The notes below the pieces were generated by a model, which was not told where the DNA came from, ran no database searches, and saw only the letters and a list, made by a program, of their open reading frames with translations. Position numbers and translations under genes: made by a program. DNA of 53,730 nucleotides from Mycolicibacterium vaccae NBRC 14118 = CIP 105934 (GTDB lineage Bacteria; Actinomycetota; Actinomycetes; Mycobacteriales; Mycobacteriaceae). The DNA lies in NCBI RefSeq assembly GCF_001552715.1, contig NZ_BCRS01000018.1, forward strand, positions 1-53,730, written 5' to 3'. Below are positions 1 through 11,878 of the stretch, piece after piece; within the stretch, counting starts at the first letter, position 1, and each line of letters begins with the position of its first letter.

Positions 1-2229
1 GGCGGGCCGTTCGCCGCCGCTCCGCGGCGTGCGCTCGGGTTTGGCGTCGTCGTCGAGACGCAGGCTCAACCCGATGCGTTGCCGCTCGACGTCGACGTCG
101 ACGACCTTGACCCGCACCACCTGGCCGGACCGCACGACCTCGTGCGGGTCGGAGACGAACCGGTTGGCCATCGCCGAGACGTGCACCAACCCGTCCTGGT
201 GCACGCCCACGTCGACGAATGCGCCGAACGCGGCGACGTTCGTCACCACACCCTCGAGGATCATGCCCACCTTGAGGTCGCCGACCTTCTCGACGCCCGC
301 GGCGAACGTCGCGGTGGTGAACGCCGGCCGGGGGTCACGGCCGGGCTTCTCGAGTTCGGCGAGGATGTCGGTGACCGTCGGGATGCCGAAGCGGTCGTCG
401 GCGAAGTCGGCGGGCCGCAGGGTGCGCAGCGTGCGTTCGTTGCCGATGATCTCGGCCAGCACGACGCCCGAGCGGTCCAGGATGCGCCGCACCACCGGGT
501 AGGCCTCGGGGTGCACCCCGGACGCGTCCAGCGGATCCTCCCCGTCGCGGATCCGCAGGAACCCGGCGCACTGTTCGAAAGCCTTGGGGCCCAGGCGCGG
601 CACGTCGAGCAGGGCGCGGCGGTTCTGGAACCGGCCGGTCTTGTCCCGGTGGGCGACGATCGCCTCGGCCAGCGACTCGGTGATCCCCGAGACGCGGGAC
701 AGCAGTGGGACCGACGCGGTGTTCAGGTCGACGCCGACGGCGTTGACCGCGTCCTCGACGACGGCGCCCAGGCTCTTGGCCAGGATGCCCGGGGTGACGT
801 CGTGCTGGTACTGCCCCACCCCGATCGACTTCGGCTCGATCTTGACCAGTTCGGCGAGCGGATCCTGCAGACGCCGCGCGATGGACACCGCGCCGCGCAG
901 CGTGACGTCGAGATCGGGGAGCTCGTGCGCGGCGTAGGCGGAGGCCGAGTACACCGACGCGCCGGCCTCACTGACCATCGCCTTGGCCGGCGCCTTCGCT
1001 CCCGCGGTGCGGATGTCGGCGATGAGTTCGCCTGCCAGCGCATCGGTTTCACGGGATGCGGTGCCGTTGCCGACGGCGATCAGCTCCACGCCGTGCCGGG
1101 CCACCAGCGCCGCGAGGGTCGCCTTGGCCTGGTCCCACTGCTTCTGCGGTTGGTGCGGGAAGATGGCGCAGGTGTCGAGCACCTTGCCGGTGCCGTCGAC
1201 GACCGCCACCTTCACCCCGGTGCGGAACCCCGGGTCCAGCCCCATCGTGGTGCGGTTACCGGCGGGGGCGGCCAGCAGCAGATCCTTGAGGTTCTTGGCG
1301 AACACCGCGACCGCGTCCTGTTCGGCGCGCAGCCGCAGGCGCACCCGGGCGTCCACCGACGCCGACACCGACAGCCGGGTCCGCCACGCGAAGCCGACGG
1401 TGGCCGCCAGCCACGGCGTGGCCGCTGCTCCGGCGGTCAGGTCGATGTCCAGCGCCGAGGCGATCATCGCCTGGTACTGGGCGTCCTCGCCGCCGTCCAG
1501 GCTGAGCGCGAGCACCTGCTCCTTCTCCCCGCGCAGCACCGCGAGCACCCGGTGCGACGGCATCGCCTCGAGCGGTTCGGAATGGTCGAAATAGTCGCGG
1601 AACTTCTGCGCCTTCTCGCCGGCCGCCGCGCCCTCGGAGGCCGCCCTGGCCCGCAGTGTCCCCTGCTCCCAGAACCGCTCGCGCAGCGCGCCCACCAGCT
1701 CGGCGTCCTCGGCGGCGCGTTCCACGATGATGTGGCGGGCGCCCTCCAGCGCGGCCGCGGCATCGGCGACCTGCTCGCCGAGGTACTCCGCGCCCACCTC
1801 CTCGGGGGTCAGGGAGGGGTCGGTCAGCAGCCGATCGGCCAGCGGTTCGAGCCCGGCCTCCCTGGCGATCTGCGCCTTGGTGCGCCGCTTCGGCTTGAAC
1901 GGCAGGTAGATGTCCTCGACGCGCGCCTTCGTGTCGGCGGCCATCAGCGCCGCAGCCAGGTCGTCGGTGAGCTTGCCCTGCTCCTTGATCGAGGCCAGCA
2001 CCGCGTTGCGCCGGTCGTCGAGCTCGCGCAGGTAGGCCAGCCGCTCCTCCAAGAGGCGAAGCTGGCCGTCGTCGAGGCTGCCTGTGACCTCTTTGCGGTA
2101 ACGGGCGATGAACGGCACTGTCGCACCCTCGTCGAGCAGTCGCACAGCGGCGGCGACCTGCGACTCCGCCACGGCCAGTTCTGCAGCGAGACGGGCGTTT
2201 ACAGACTTGACTGCGCCAGACGTGATCAC
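1..2229 (-). CDS. tex: Tex family RNA-binding transcription accessory protein, 3' end cut by window
   Basis: Reads open from a GTG at 2229 to the window edge (743 codons, no stop), so only the extreme C-terminus is missing. Tex proteins are cytoplasmic nucleic-acid-binding factors linked to transcription and RNA turnover. Visible in order: a helical Tex N-terminal region; a YqgF/RNase H-like fold near residues 325-440 starting at MGLDPGFRTG with AVGNGTASRE further on; a helix-hairpin-helix region near 495-555 (SRVSGITESLAEAIVAHRD, then VPRLGPKAFEQ); and an S1 RNA-binding domain near 653-723 (GVVTNVAAFGAFVDVG, then HQDGLVHVSAM). The order and spacing match the family. The upstream neighbour is divergent, with only about 50 bases between the starts. 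A very long reading frame on the opposite strand here is a codon-bias shadow. Confidence 0.93.
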   Translation of the reverse strand, partial: MITSGAVKSVNARLAAELAVAESQVAAAVRLLDEGATVPFIARYRKEVTGSLDDGQLRLLEERLAYLRELDDRRNAVLASIKEQGKLTDDLAAALMAADTKARVEDIYLPFKPKRRTKAQIAREAGLEPLADRLLTDPSLTPEEVGAEYLGEQVADAAAALEGARHIIVERAAEDAELVGALRERFWEQGTLRARAASEGAAAGEKAQKFRDYFDHSEPLEAMPSHRVLAVLRGEKEQVLALSLDGGEDAQYQAMIASALDIDLTAGAAATPWLAATVGFAWRTRLSVSASVDARVRLRLRAEQDAVAVFAKNLKDLLLAAPAGNRTTMGLDPGFRTGVKVAVVDGTGKVLDTCAIFPHQPQKQWDQAKATLAALVARHGVELIAVGNGTASRETDALAGELIADIRTAGAKAPAKAMVSEAGASVYSASAYAAHELPDLDVTLRGAVSIARRLQDPLAELVKIEPKSIGVGQYQHDVTPGILAKSLGAVVEDAVNAVGVDLNTASVPLLSRVSGITESLAEAIVAHRDKTGRFQNRRALLDVPRLGPKAFEQCAGFLRIRDGEDPLDASGVHPEAYPVVRRILDRSGVVLAEIIGNERTLRTLRPADFADDRFGIPTVTDILAELEKPGRDPRPAFTTATFAAGVEKVGDLKVGMILEGVVTNVAAFGAFVDVGVHQDGLVHVSAMANRFVSDPHEVVRSGQVVRVKVVDVDVERQRIGLSLRLDDDAKPERTPRSGGERPA

Positions 2230-2280
2230 GCGCGGAACCCTACTCGAGTTTCGATGACGGCCTGCCGGGTAGTCGCCGGT

Positions 2281-4065
2281 ATGAGCACCGATGTGGCCGA
2301 CTTCATCCTCGACCGTCTTCGCCAGTGGAACGTCACCCACATCTTCGGCTACCCCGGGGACGGCATCAACGGCCTGATCTCGGCGCTCGGCCGCGCCGAC
2401 GACGATCCGCGGTTCATCCAGACCCGGCACGAGGAGATGGCCGCGCTCGCCGCCGTCGGGTATGCGAAGTTCTCCGGTGAGGTCGGGGTGTGCATGGCGA
2501 CGTCGGGTCCGGGCGCGGTCCATCTGCTCAACGGTCTCTACGACGCCAAGCTCGACCACGTGCCGGTGGTCGCGATCATCGGTCAGACCGCCCGCAGCGC
2601 GATGGGTGGCAGCTATCAGCAGGAAGTCGACCTGCAGGCGCTGTTCGGCGACGTTGCCAGCGACTATGTCGTCGAGGTCAACGTCTCCGAACAACTCCCC
2701 GCCGCCTTGGACCGCGCCATCAGGACCGCCAGGACCCGGCGGGCGCCGACCGTCGTGATCCTCCCGTCGGATCTGCAGGAGCAGGAGTACGAGCCACCGG
2801 AGCACAAGTTCAAGCACGTCCCGTCCAGCGATCCGGCCGACGAGTACGGGATCGTCACCCCCGCCGAGGATCAGGTGCGGCGCGCCGCGGAGATCCTCAA
2901 CGAGGGTGAACGCGTCGCGATCCTGATCGGGCAGGGCGCCCGGGGAGCACATAAGGAGGTCGTCCGCGTCGCCGAGCTCACCGGAGCCGGCGTGGCGAAA
3001 GCACTGCTGGGCAAGGATGTTCTGCCCGACGATCTTCCGTTCGTCACCGGCCCGATCGGGCTGCTCGGGTCGCGGCCGAGCTACGAGATGATGCGCGACT
3101 GCGACACGCTGCTCATCGTCGGCTCGAACTTCCCCTACACCCAGTACCTGCCCGAGTTCGGCCAGGCGCGTGCGGTGCAGATCGACGACGACGGCACCTC
3201 GATCGGGATGCGGTATCCCACCGAGCTCAACATCGTCGCCGACGCCAAGGCGACTCTGACTGCGCTGCAACAACATCTGCAACCCAAGGCGCGGACCGAC
3301 TGGCGGGACACGATCGAGGCCAACGTCGCCCAGTGGTGGGCGGCGCTGGAACAGCAGAGCATGGTCTCGGCGCAGCCGGTCAACCCGATGCGTATCGCAT
3401 GGGAGCTGTCGAAACGACTGCCCGCCAACGCGATTGTCACCGCGGACTCCGGGTCGTCGACGACGTGGTACGCGCGCTGCCTGAAGTTCACCGGACAGAT
3501 GCGGGGTTCGGTCTCGGGCACGCTGGCCACCATGGGCTGCGCGGTGCCGTACGCGGTCGGGGCGAAGTTCGCCCACCCGGACCGTCCGGTGATCGCGCTG
3601 GTCGGTGACGGCGCCATGCAGATGAACGGCCTCAACGAACTGCTGACGATCAGCCGGTACCAGGACGAGTGGGACGACCGGCGTCTGGTGATGTGTGTGT
3701 TCGGCAACGGCGACCTCAACCAGGTGACGTGGGAGCTGCGCGCCAGTGGTACACCGAAGTTCGAGCAGTCCCAGAGTCTGCCGCCCGTCAGCTATGCCGC
3801 CGTCGCCCGAGCCATGGGGGTGGAAGCGATGACCGTCGAGTCCGAGGCCGACCTCGGCGACGCGTGGGACTGGGCGCTGTCGTCCCCGGGGCCCACACTG
3901 CTTGATGTGCGCTGCGATCCGGAGGTCCCGCCGATCCCGCCGCACGTCACCACCGAGCAGATGCTGAACATGAGTCGGGCCGTCGCCCAAGGCGACCCGG
4001 GTGCGCGGCACCTGATGTATCAGACCGTCAAGAGCGTGGTGAGCCAACGTTTGACGCGTTCGTGA
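2281..4065 (+). CDS. Thiamine-pyrophosphate-dependent enzyme, pyruvate oxidase/acetolactate synthase-like
   Basis: 594 aa with the three-domain layout of the ThDP family. The N-terminal PYR domain carries FGYPGDGINGL and the catalytic glutamate in RHEEMAAL (E51). A middle nucleotide/FAD-type domain spans about residues 190-330. The C-terminal PP domain has the ThDP/Mg motif GDG at 442-444, closing with GNGDLN around 475-479. It most resembles the PoxB/acetolactate-synthase-like group that decarboxylates pyruvate or another 2-keto acid; the exact product is not decided by sequence. The ATG at 2281 is preferred because it begins the conserved N-terminal helix; an in-frame ATG at 2254 would add nine residues. 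It is followed after 49 bases by katE, so the two may be expressed together; a hydrogen-peroxide-forming oxidase next to a catalase would make sense, but that is inference. Confidence 0.85.
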   Translation: MSTDVADFILDRLRQWNVTHIFGYPGDGINGLISALGRADDDPRFIQTRHEEMAALAAVGYAKFSGEVGVCMATSGPGAVHLLNGLYDAKLDHVPVVAIIGQTARSAMGGSYQQEVDLQALFGDVASDYVVEVNVSEQLPAALDRAIRTARTRRAPTVVILPSDLQEQEYEPPEHKFKHVPSSDPADEYGIVTPAEDQVRRAAEILNEGERVAILIGQGARGAHKEVVRVAELTGAGVAKALLGKDVLPDDLPFVTGPIGLLGSRPSYEMMRDCDTLLIVGSNFPYTQYLPEFGQARAVQIDDDGTSIGMRYPTELNIVADAKATLTALQQHLQPKARTDWRDTIEANVAQWWAALEQQSMVSAQPVNPMRIAWELSKRLPANAIVTADSGSSTTWYARCLKFTGQMRGSVSGTLATMGCAVPYAVGAKFAHPDRPVIALVGDGAMQMNGLNELLTISRYQDEWDDRRLVMCVFGNGDLNQVTWELRASGTPKFEQSQSLPPVSYAAVARAMGVEAMTVESEADLGDAWDWALSSPGPTLLDVRCDPEVPPIPPHVTTEQMLNMSRAVAQGDPGARHLMYQTVKSVVSQRLTRS

Positions 4066-4114
4066 GCGGGTACTGCGGGATGGCTCCATCAACCCCGAGA
4101 CACGGAGGCTCTTC

Positions 4115-6262
4115 ATGCCCGCCCCGCGCAAACGAGATCAGGCCGCGCCTGCAAAGGTAAGCCCCACCGGTGCTTCGAAAAGCACTGACGAGCAACCCGA
4201 TCCGAGGGCGCAGTCCGGCCGCTACCTCACCACTGCGCAGGGGGTCCGAATCCCCGACACCGACCATTCGCTGAAGGCGGGCAGCCGCGGGCCCACCTTG
4301 ATGGAGGACTTCCACCTGCGGGAGAAGATCACCCATTTCGACCACGAACGCATCCCGGAGCGGGTGGTGCACGCCCGCGGCGCGGCCGCGCACGGCGTCT
4401 TCGAGGCCTACGGCAACGCGGCCTCGATCACCAAGGCCGCGTTCCTGGCCAAGAAGGGCCGGCAGACCGACGTCTTCTGCCGCTTCTCGACCGTGCTGGG
4501 CTCCCGCGGTTCGGCCGACACCGTCCGTGACACCCGGGGCTTCGCGGTCAAGTTCTACACCGAGGAAGGCACTTTCGACCTCGTCGGCAACAACATCCCG
4601 GTCTTCTTCATCCAGGACGGCATCAAGTTCCCCGATGTGATCCACGCGGGCAAGCCGCACCCGGACCGCGAGATCCCGCAGGCGCAGTCCGCGCACGACA
4701 CGTTCTGGGATTTCGTGTCGCTGCACACCGAGGCCACCCACCACGTGTTCTGGAACATGAGTGACCGCGGCATCCCGCGCTCCTTCCGGACCATGGAGGG
4801 CTTTGGCGTCCACACCTTCCGGCTGGTCAACGGCAAGGGCGAGACGAGCCTGGTGAAGTTCCACTGGAAGCCGATGGCCGGCGTGCACTCCCTGGTGTGG
4901 GAGGAAGCCCAGCTCGCCGCCGGCTTCGACCCCGACTTCCACCGCCGCGACATGGCCGACGGCATCGAGGCCGGCGCGCCGCTCGAATACGAGCTCGGCG
5001 TGCAGGTGATGCCCGACGACGGCACCGAGACGTTCGAGGGCATCGACCTTCTGGACCCGACCAAGATCGTGCCCGAAGAGCTGGTGCCGGTGCAGCGGAT
5101 CGGCAAGCTGACGCTGAACCGCAACCCCACCAACTACTTCGCCGAGACCGAGCAGGTCGCGTTCCACACCGGCAACCTGGTGCCCGGCATCGAGGTCACC
5201 AACGACCCGCTGATGCAGGCCCGGTTGTTCTCCTACCTGGACACCCAGTTGACCCGGCTGGGCGGACCCAACTTCACCCAGTTGCCCATCAACCGTCCCC
5301 GCTGCCCGGTCAACGACATGCTGCGCGACGGTATGCACCAGACGGCCATCCACACCGGTCAGGCCCCGTACCGGCCGAACAGCATCGACGGCGGCGAACC
5401 GCTGGTCGCCGACGCCGACGAGGGCGGGTACGTGCAGACCGCCCGTCCGGTGGAGGGCCGCGTCGGGCGGGTCGCGCCGACCTCGTTCGACGACCACTTC
5501 ACCCAGGCGGCGATGTTCTACCGGTCGCTGACCCCGGTGGAGCAGTCCCACATCGTCGAGGCGTTCACCTTCGAACTCGGCAAGTGCTACGAGCAGGCCA
5601 TCAAGGAGCGCCAGCTGGAGGTGCTGGCCAACGTCGACGCCGATCTGTGCGAGCAGGTCGCGCAGGGCCTGGGCCTGCCCGCCCCCAAGGGCAATCCGCC
5701 CGCCGAGGTCACGCTGTCACCGGCCCTGTCGCAGGTCGTGACCACGCCCGGGCCGGCGAAGGGCCGCAAGGTCGCGATCATCGCCGACAGTGACTCGGAT
5801 CTGGGCGGAGTGAGCAAACTCGTCAAGGCGCTGGACAAGGCGGGAGTCATCCCGGCGGTCGTGGCGCCCGCAGGCGGCCAGTTGAAGTCGGGGCGGCGCA
5901 CCCTCACAGTCGACCGGACCTTCGACACCGCCCGCTCGATCGAGTTCGACGCCGTGGTGGTGGCCGGTGGCGCACTCGCGCGTGCCGACATCAAGATGGT
6001 CATCCTCCTGCAGGAGATGCTTCGGCACTGCAAGCCGGTGGCGGCATGGGGCGATGCGCGCACGGCCCTGCAGAACGCCGACATCGACCTCGGTCTGCCC
6101 GGCGTGCTGACGGCCGACGACGTGTCGACGTCCTTCGGCGCCGAGTTGCTGGCCGCGCTCGGTATGCACCGGGTCTGGGAGCGCGCGGAAGCGGTGATGT
6201 CCTCGGCCGTCGCCCCGGTGCGTGCCGAGGCCCCGAAAACCAGGCGCACGCGGCGGAAGTGA
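4115..6262 (+). CDS. katE: Large-subunit (HPII-type) haem catalase
   Basis: 715 aa, the size of clade-2 catalases, which convert hydrogen peroxide to water and oxygen. The distal His is in PERVVHARGAAAHG (H86). The distal Asn lies in the stretch ending NNIPVFFIQDGIKFPD, and the proximal haem-ligand Tyr is in RLFSYLDTQLTRLGG. After the catalase core (to about residue 530) there is the extra C-terminal flavodoxin/GATase1-like domain typical of HPII, from about 547 (GRKVAIIADSDSDLGG) to 690. The extreme C-terminus is Arg/Lys-rich. Spacing is 49 bases after the ThDP enzyme and 24 bases before the PhoU-like gene, so a three-gene transcript is plausible. A second, unrelated peroxide-removing enzyme (KatG) lies 3 kb downstream. 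Confidence 0.95.
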   Translation: MPAPRKRDQAAPAKVSPTGASKSTDEQPDPRAQSGRYLTTAQGVRIPDTDHSLKAGSRGPTLMEDFHLREKITHFDHERIPERVVHARGAAAHGVFEAYGNAASITKAAFLAKKGRQTDVFCRFSTVLGSRGSADTVRDTRGFAVKFYTEEGTFDLVGNNIPVFFIQDGIKFPDVIHAGKPHPDREIPQAQSAHDTFWDFVSLHTEATHHVFWNMSDRGIPRSFRTMEGFGVHTFRLVNGKGETSLVKFHWKPMAGVHSLVWEEAQLAAGFDPDFHRRDMADGIEAGAPLEYELGVQVMPDDGTETFEGIDLLDPTKIVPEELVPVQRIGKLTLNRNPTNYFAETEQVAFHTGNLVPGIEVTNDPLMQARLFSYLDTQLTRLGGPNFTQLPINRPRCPVNDMLRDGMHQTAIHTGQAPYRPNSIDGGEPLVADADEGGYVQTARPVEGRVGRVAPTSFDDHFTQAAMFYRSLTPVEQSHIVEAFTFELGKCYEQAIKERQLEVLANVDADLCEQVAQGLGLPAPKGNPPAEVTLSPALSQVVTTPGPAKGRKVAIIADSDSDLGGVSKLVKALDKAGVIPAVVAPAGGQLKSGRRTLTVDRTFDTARSIEFDAVVVAGGALARADIKMVILLQEMLRHCKPVAAWGDARTALQNADIDLGLPGVLTADDVSTSFGAELLAALGMHRVWERAEAVMSSAVAPVRAEAPKTRRTRRK

Positions 6263-6286
6263 TGCCCGCGTACGCTGGGTGAAGCC

Positions 6287-6973
6287 ATGCGCGACGACTT
6301 TCACCGGGCCCTTGAGGCCCTGGTCGAGGACCTGGCCGACATGTGCGGCCGGGCCTCGACCCTGGTGAACGCGGCGTCGGCGGCGTTGCTCGAGGGCGAC
6401 GCCGCCGCCGCCGAAGCGGTGGCCTTCGACCTGAAGCGGCTGACACGGCTCGGCAATGCGGTCCACGAACGGGCCTACAGCATGCTGGCGTTGCAGGCCC
6501 CGGTGGCCCGCGATCTGCGCGCCGTCGTCGCCGCGCTCTACATCGCCGCCGACGCCGACCGGATGGGTGGGCTGGCCTCGAACGTGGCGCGCACCGCGCG
6601 GCGCCGGTACCCCGACCTGCTGATACCGGATGACGTCTACGACCTGTTCGATGAGATGGCCTCCACCGCAGTGGAAATGGCGGATCTGGCCCAGTCCACG
6701 GTGCGGTCACGCGATCCTGGTCTGGCGCGCAGGGTGTGCGACGGGGACGGACGGATGAACGATCTGCACCGCGAGTTGTTCGCCCGGCTGATGAGCCCGC
6801 AGTGGCAGCACGGGCCGATGGTGGCGGCCGACCTGGTGCTGCTCGGGCGGTTCTACGAGCGGTTCGCCGATCATGCCGTCGAGATCGCCCGCCGCGTACA
6901 TTTCCAGGTCACCGGCCGCCAACTCACCGACGGTGGTGACGGTGCGCAGCCGACGGCGCAGGTCCCGGGCTGA
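6287..6973 (+). CDS. PhoU-like phosphate-signalling protein
   Basis: 228 aa, entirely helical. It has the duplicated three-helix pattern of PhoU, including the metal-binding-type repeats LQAPVARDLRAVVAALYIA(A)D.DRMGG in the first half and the segment LVLLGRFYERFADHAVEIA in the second half. PhoU proteins connect phosphate transport (Pst) to a sensor kinase and act in the cytosol at the membrane. No pst or kinase gene is next to it here, so this is probably one of two PhoU paralogues usual in mycobacteria rather than the pst-operon copy. The ATG at 6287 is 24 bases after katE. The stop codon sits in the loop of a perfect hairpin that ends the transcript. Confidence 0.88.
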   Translation: MRDDFHRALEALVEDLADMCGRASTLVNAASAALLEGDAAAAEAVAFDLKRLTRLGNAVHERAYSMLALQAPVARDLRAVVAALYIAADADRMGGLASNVARTARRRYPDLLIPDDVYDLFDEMASTAVEMADLAQSTVRSRDPGLARRVCDGDGRMNDLHRELFARLMSPQWQHGPMVAADLVLLGRFYERFADHAVEIARRVHFQVTGRQLTDGGDGAQPTAQVPG

Positions 6974-6980
6974 CCCGGGA
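6963..6980. terminator. Hairpin enclosing the phoU-like stop codon
   Basis: TCCCGGG (6963-6969), CTGA, CCCGGGA (6974-6980) is a perfect 7-bp stem with a four-base loop containing the TGA stop. It separates two convergent genes with only 14 bases between their ends, so it could end transcription from both sides. There is no T-run, as is common in mycobacteria. Confidence 0.5.
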
Positions 6981-6987
6981 CATCCGA

Positions 6988-8082
6988 TCAGCGGGCGGTC
7001 GCGGTTTCGCGGCTCAGCGCCGCCTCGTAGATGCCTTCGGCGTCGGTGGCGATGCGGTCCCAGCTGTACCGGGAACGCGCCCTCGATCGTCCGGCCAGGC
7101 CCATGCCCTGCCGCAGCACTGTCTGCCCGAGGACTGAGCGCAGCGCCCGGCCGAGCGCCTCGGGATTGCCCGGCGGCACCAGAAGCCCGGTCACGTCGGA
7201 GATCACCGCGTCTTGGGGCCCGCCCGCGGCGACGCCGATGATCGGCGCGCCGCAGCCCATCGCGTGCAGCACTGTGGCACAAGAGGATTCGTACTGAGCC
7301 GGAGCGACCACGACGTCCGCGGACCCGAACAGCGCGGTGAGGTCGCCGGCGGCCGGTCGGGCGACCAGTCGTACCCGGCGGTCCACCCTGAGTCTGCGGG
7401 CCAGCTCCAGGTGCCGCTCCGACTGCTCAGGGTCGGCGTCGTGGGTGGCGACGAGCACGAGTTCCGCCGGGCCCAGCGACGGCAGTGTCCGCAGTACCTG
7501 CGCCAGCCCCTGCCGGGGCGTGAAGTCGCGGGCGACAGCGACGATCCGGGGACCGGACTCCGTTCCCCGCGACAGGATCTCCTCGGCCGTCACGTCATCG
7601 ACCTCGACGCCGGGGGGCAGCACCGCCACCCGCGCGCGGGGGCAGCCGAGCCGCAGCACTTCGTCCATGTCGTCGTGACATGCCACGGTCACCGCGGTCG
7701 CGTTGCGGACCAGCAGCGACCGGATCTTCTTGGGGGTGTCGGCTCCGCTGTCGCCCGGCCGGGTCGTGACGTCCAGGGACGGGTAGGCCTGCACGGTCGG
7801 TACCGGACGACGTTTGGCCGCCAACTGGGCCGCCATCCCGTGTGCCCACCCGAAGCAGTGCACGACATCGGGCCGGTCCGCGTCCCATGCATCGATCAGC
7901 TGCTGGGCGATGTCCCCGATCAACGGCATCAACTCGTCTGCGCCTGCGGCCCCGTCCACCACACCGATGTGCCGCGCGACGAACATCCGCACGTCGTGGC
8001 CGCGCCGGTCCAACGCGTCGGCCAGCCTTTCGAACTCGTCGCCCCCACTGTCGGCACGGTCACCTACCAGGGCAAGCTTCAT
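6988..8082 (-). CDS. GT4-family glycosyltransferase with an altered EX7E motif
   Basis: 364 aa from ATG 8082. It has a GT-B fold: an N-terminal acceptor domain (MKLALVGDRADSGGDEFERL, then DVVHCFGWAHG), a linker, and a C-terminal sugar-nucleotide domain beginning near PRIVAVARDFTPRQGL and ending with the donor-site segment DVVVAPAQYESSCATVLHAM followed by GCGAPIIG. In retaining GT4 enzymes this segment carries E-x7-E; here the second position is His (YESSCATVLH), so donor binding may differ or activity may be weakened. The donor and acceptor cannot be predicted. It converges with the PhoU-like gene and is divergent from the STAS/ATPase gene, with 174 bases between starts. Confidence 0.85.
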   Translation of the reverse strand: MKLALVGDRADSGGDEFERLADALDRRGHDVRMFVARHIGVVDGAAGADELMPLIGDIAQQLIDAWDADRPDVVHCFGWAHGMAAQLAAKRRPVPTVQAYPSLDVTTRPGDSGADTPKKIRSLLVRNATAVTVACHDDMDEVLRLGCPRARVAVLPPGVEVDDVTAEEILSRGTESGPRIVAVARDFTPRQGLAQVLRTLPSLGPAELVLVATHDADPEQSERHLELARRLRVDRRVRLVARPAAGDLTALFGSADVVVAPAQYESSCATVLHAMGCGAPIIGVAAGGPQDAVISDVTGLLVPPGNPEALGRALRSVLGQTVLRQGMGLAGRSRARSRYSWDRIATDAEGIYEAALSRETATAR

Positions 8083-8256
8083 CGGATCCTCTCGACGTGA
8101 TTCTTGTGGGTTGGGTGCACGCAGGGCCGTCCACCCAAACGGCAGCGCCCGGGCCTGTTCGCCTGGTGTACCGACGAGTTCGCTGTGCGGATAGTCCAGG
8201 ACGGTGCCGGTTAGCCGCGCCCGGTTCGGGTACCAGTCGCGACGTGGTCCAGTCGA

Positions 8257-9021
8257 ATGCCGCCGATGCGTGAGCCGAGCGCCGTCGGAGTCACCGCCAC
8301 ACCGGGTTCGGGCGGTAACACCACCCTGACCATGGCGGGCACGTTGGACGACTCGACGTACCGCCAGGTGCGCGACAGCGTCATCTCTGCTGCGCTGGCC
8401 GTCCCGACGGCGGTCCTGGTCGACGTCAGTGCACTGCGGGTACCCGCCGACAGCGGGTGGACCGCTTTCACCAGCGCGCGCTGGCATGTGAGCACGTGGC
8501 CCGGCGTGCCGGTCCTGCTGGTGTGCGACGATCCGGCAGGCCGGGCGGCGATCGCCCGGTGCGGCGCCGCGCGTTTCGTTCCGGTGCACCCGGACCCGGC
8601 GTCGGCGGTCGCCGCCACGGGTGCGGCCGGACATCCGCGCAGACGGGTGGCCGCCGATCTGGAGGGCGATCGAGACAGCCTTCCGCGGGTCCGGAAGCTG
8701 GTGGCGCGGTGGCTGACCCGGTGGGACCGGCCCCAACTGGTTCACACGGCGTCCACGGTGGCCTCGGTGTTCGTGGAGAACGTGCTGGAGCACACGGCCG
8801 ATCGCCCCCGCCTGGTGCTGGAGGCAACCGACGATCGGGTGACCGTCGCGGTCAGCGACGGGTCACCCGATCCGGCTGTGCGGCAAGAAGATTCCGTGTC
8901 CGGCGCCCACACCGTCTCCGGGCTGGCCATCGTCGCGGCGCTGAGCCGATCCTGGGGATCGACTCCGGCGGCGGATGGGAAGACGGTGTGGGCGGTACTC
9001 GGACCCGAGAACCGGTTGTGA
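8257..9021 (+). CDS. STAS-like plus anti-sigma-type ATPase domain protein
   Basis: 254 aa. Residues about 15-120 look like a STAS/anti-sigma-antagonist domain (TLTMAGTLDDSTYRQVRD, then AVLVDVSALRVPADSGW). Residues about 130-250 look like a GHKL/HATPase anti-sigma kinase domain, with an N-box-like FVENVLEHT and a G-box-like VSGLAIVAALSRSWG. Antagonist and kinase are normally separate proteins of a partner-switching module, so one chain carrying both is a self-contained regulator of unknown target; no sigma factor is adjacent. The ATG at 8257 is the likely start, with ATG 8266 as the alternative. The gene ends 9 bases from the convergent katG stop. Confidence 0.7.
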   Translation: MPPMREPSAVGVTATPGSGGNTTLTMAGTLDDSTYRQVRDSVISAALAVPTAVLVDVSALRVPADSGWTAFTSARWHVSTWPGVPVLLVCDDPAGRAAIARCGAARFVPVHPDPASAVAATGAAGHPRRRVAADLEGDRDSLPRVRKLVARWLTRWDRPQLVHTASTVASVFVENVLEHTADRPRLVLEATDDRVTVAVSDGSPDPAVRQEDSVSGAHTVSGLAIVAALSRSWGSTPAADGKTVWAVLGPENRL

Positions 9022-9030
9022 GACTGCCGG

Positions 9031-11731
<2,701 letters not shown>

Positions 11732-11878
11732 CGTTGACGATCCTTCTCCGTTTTCTGGATAGGATCAAGTTTCCCACAGAACTTGTGAGCGCCGTGTCGG
11801 ATTTTTTCGTTCTCGGGCCTGCGCATCCACAAAGCGAAACGGTTTCGCCGGGAGTCCTCGGGTACGCCCCCGCCGGCG

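Noticed and set aside
79..2280. Very long plus-strand frame extending upstream of the ThDP enzyme
   Set aside because: It is the antisense of tex; its translation is Arg/Gly/Val/His-rich codon-bias sequence with no domains, whereas the minus strand gives a full Tex protein.
11732..11878. FurA operator upstream of furA
   Set aside because: The region is modestly AT-rich near the start, but I could not find the AT-rich palindrome known from other mycobacteria with confidence.
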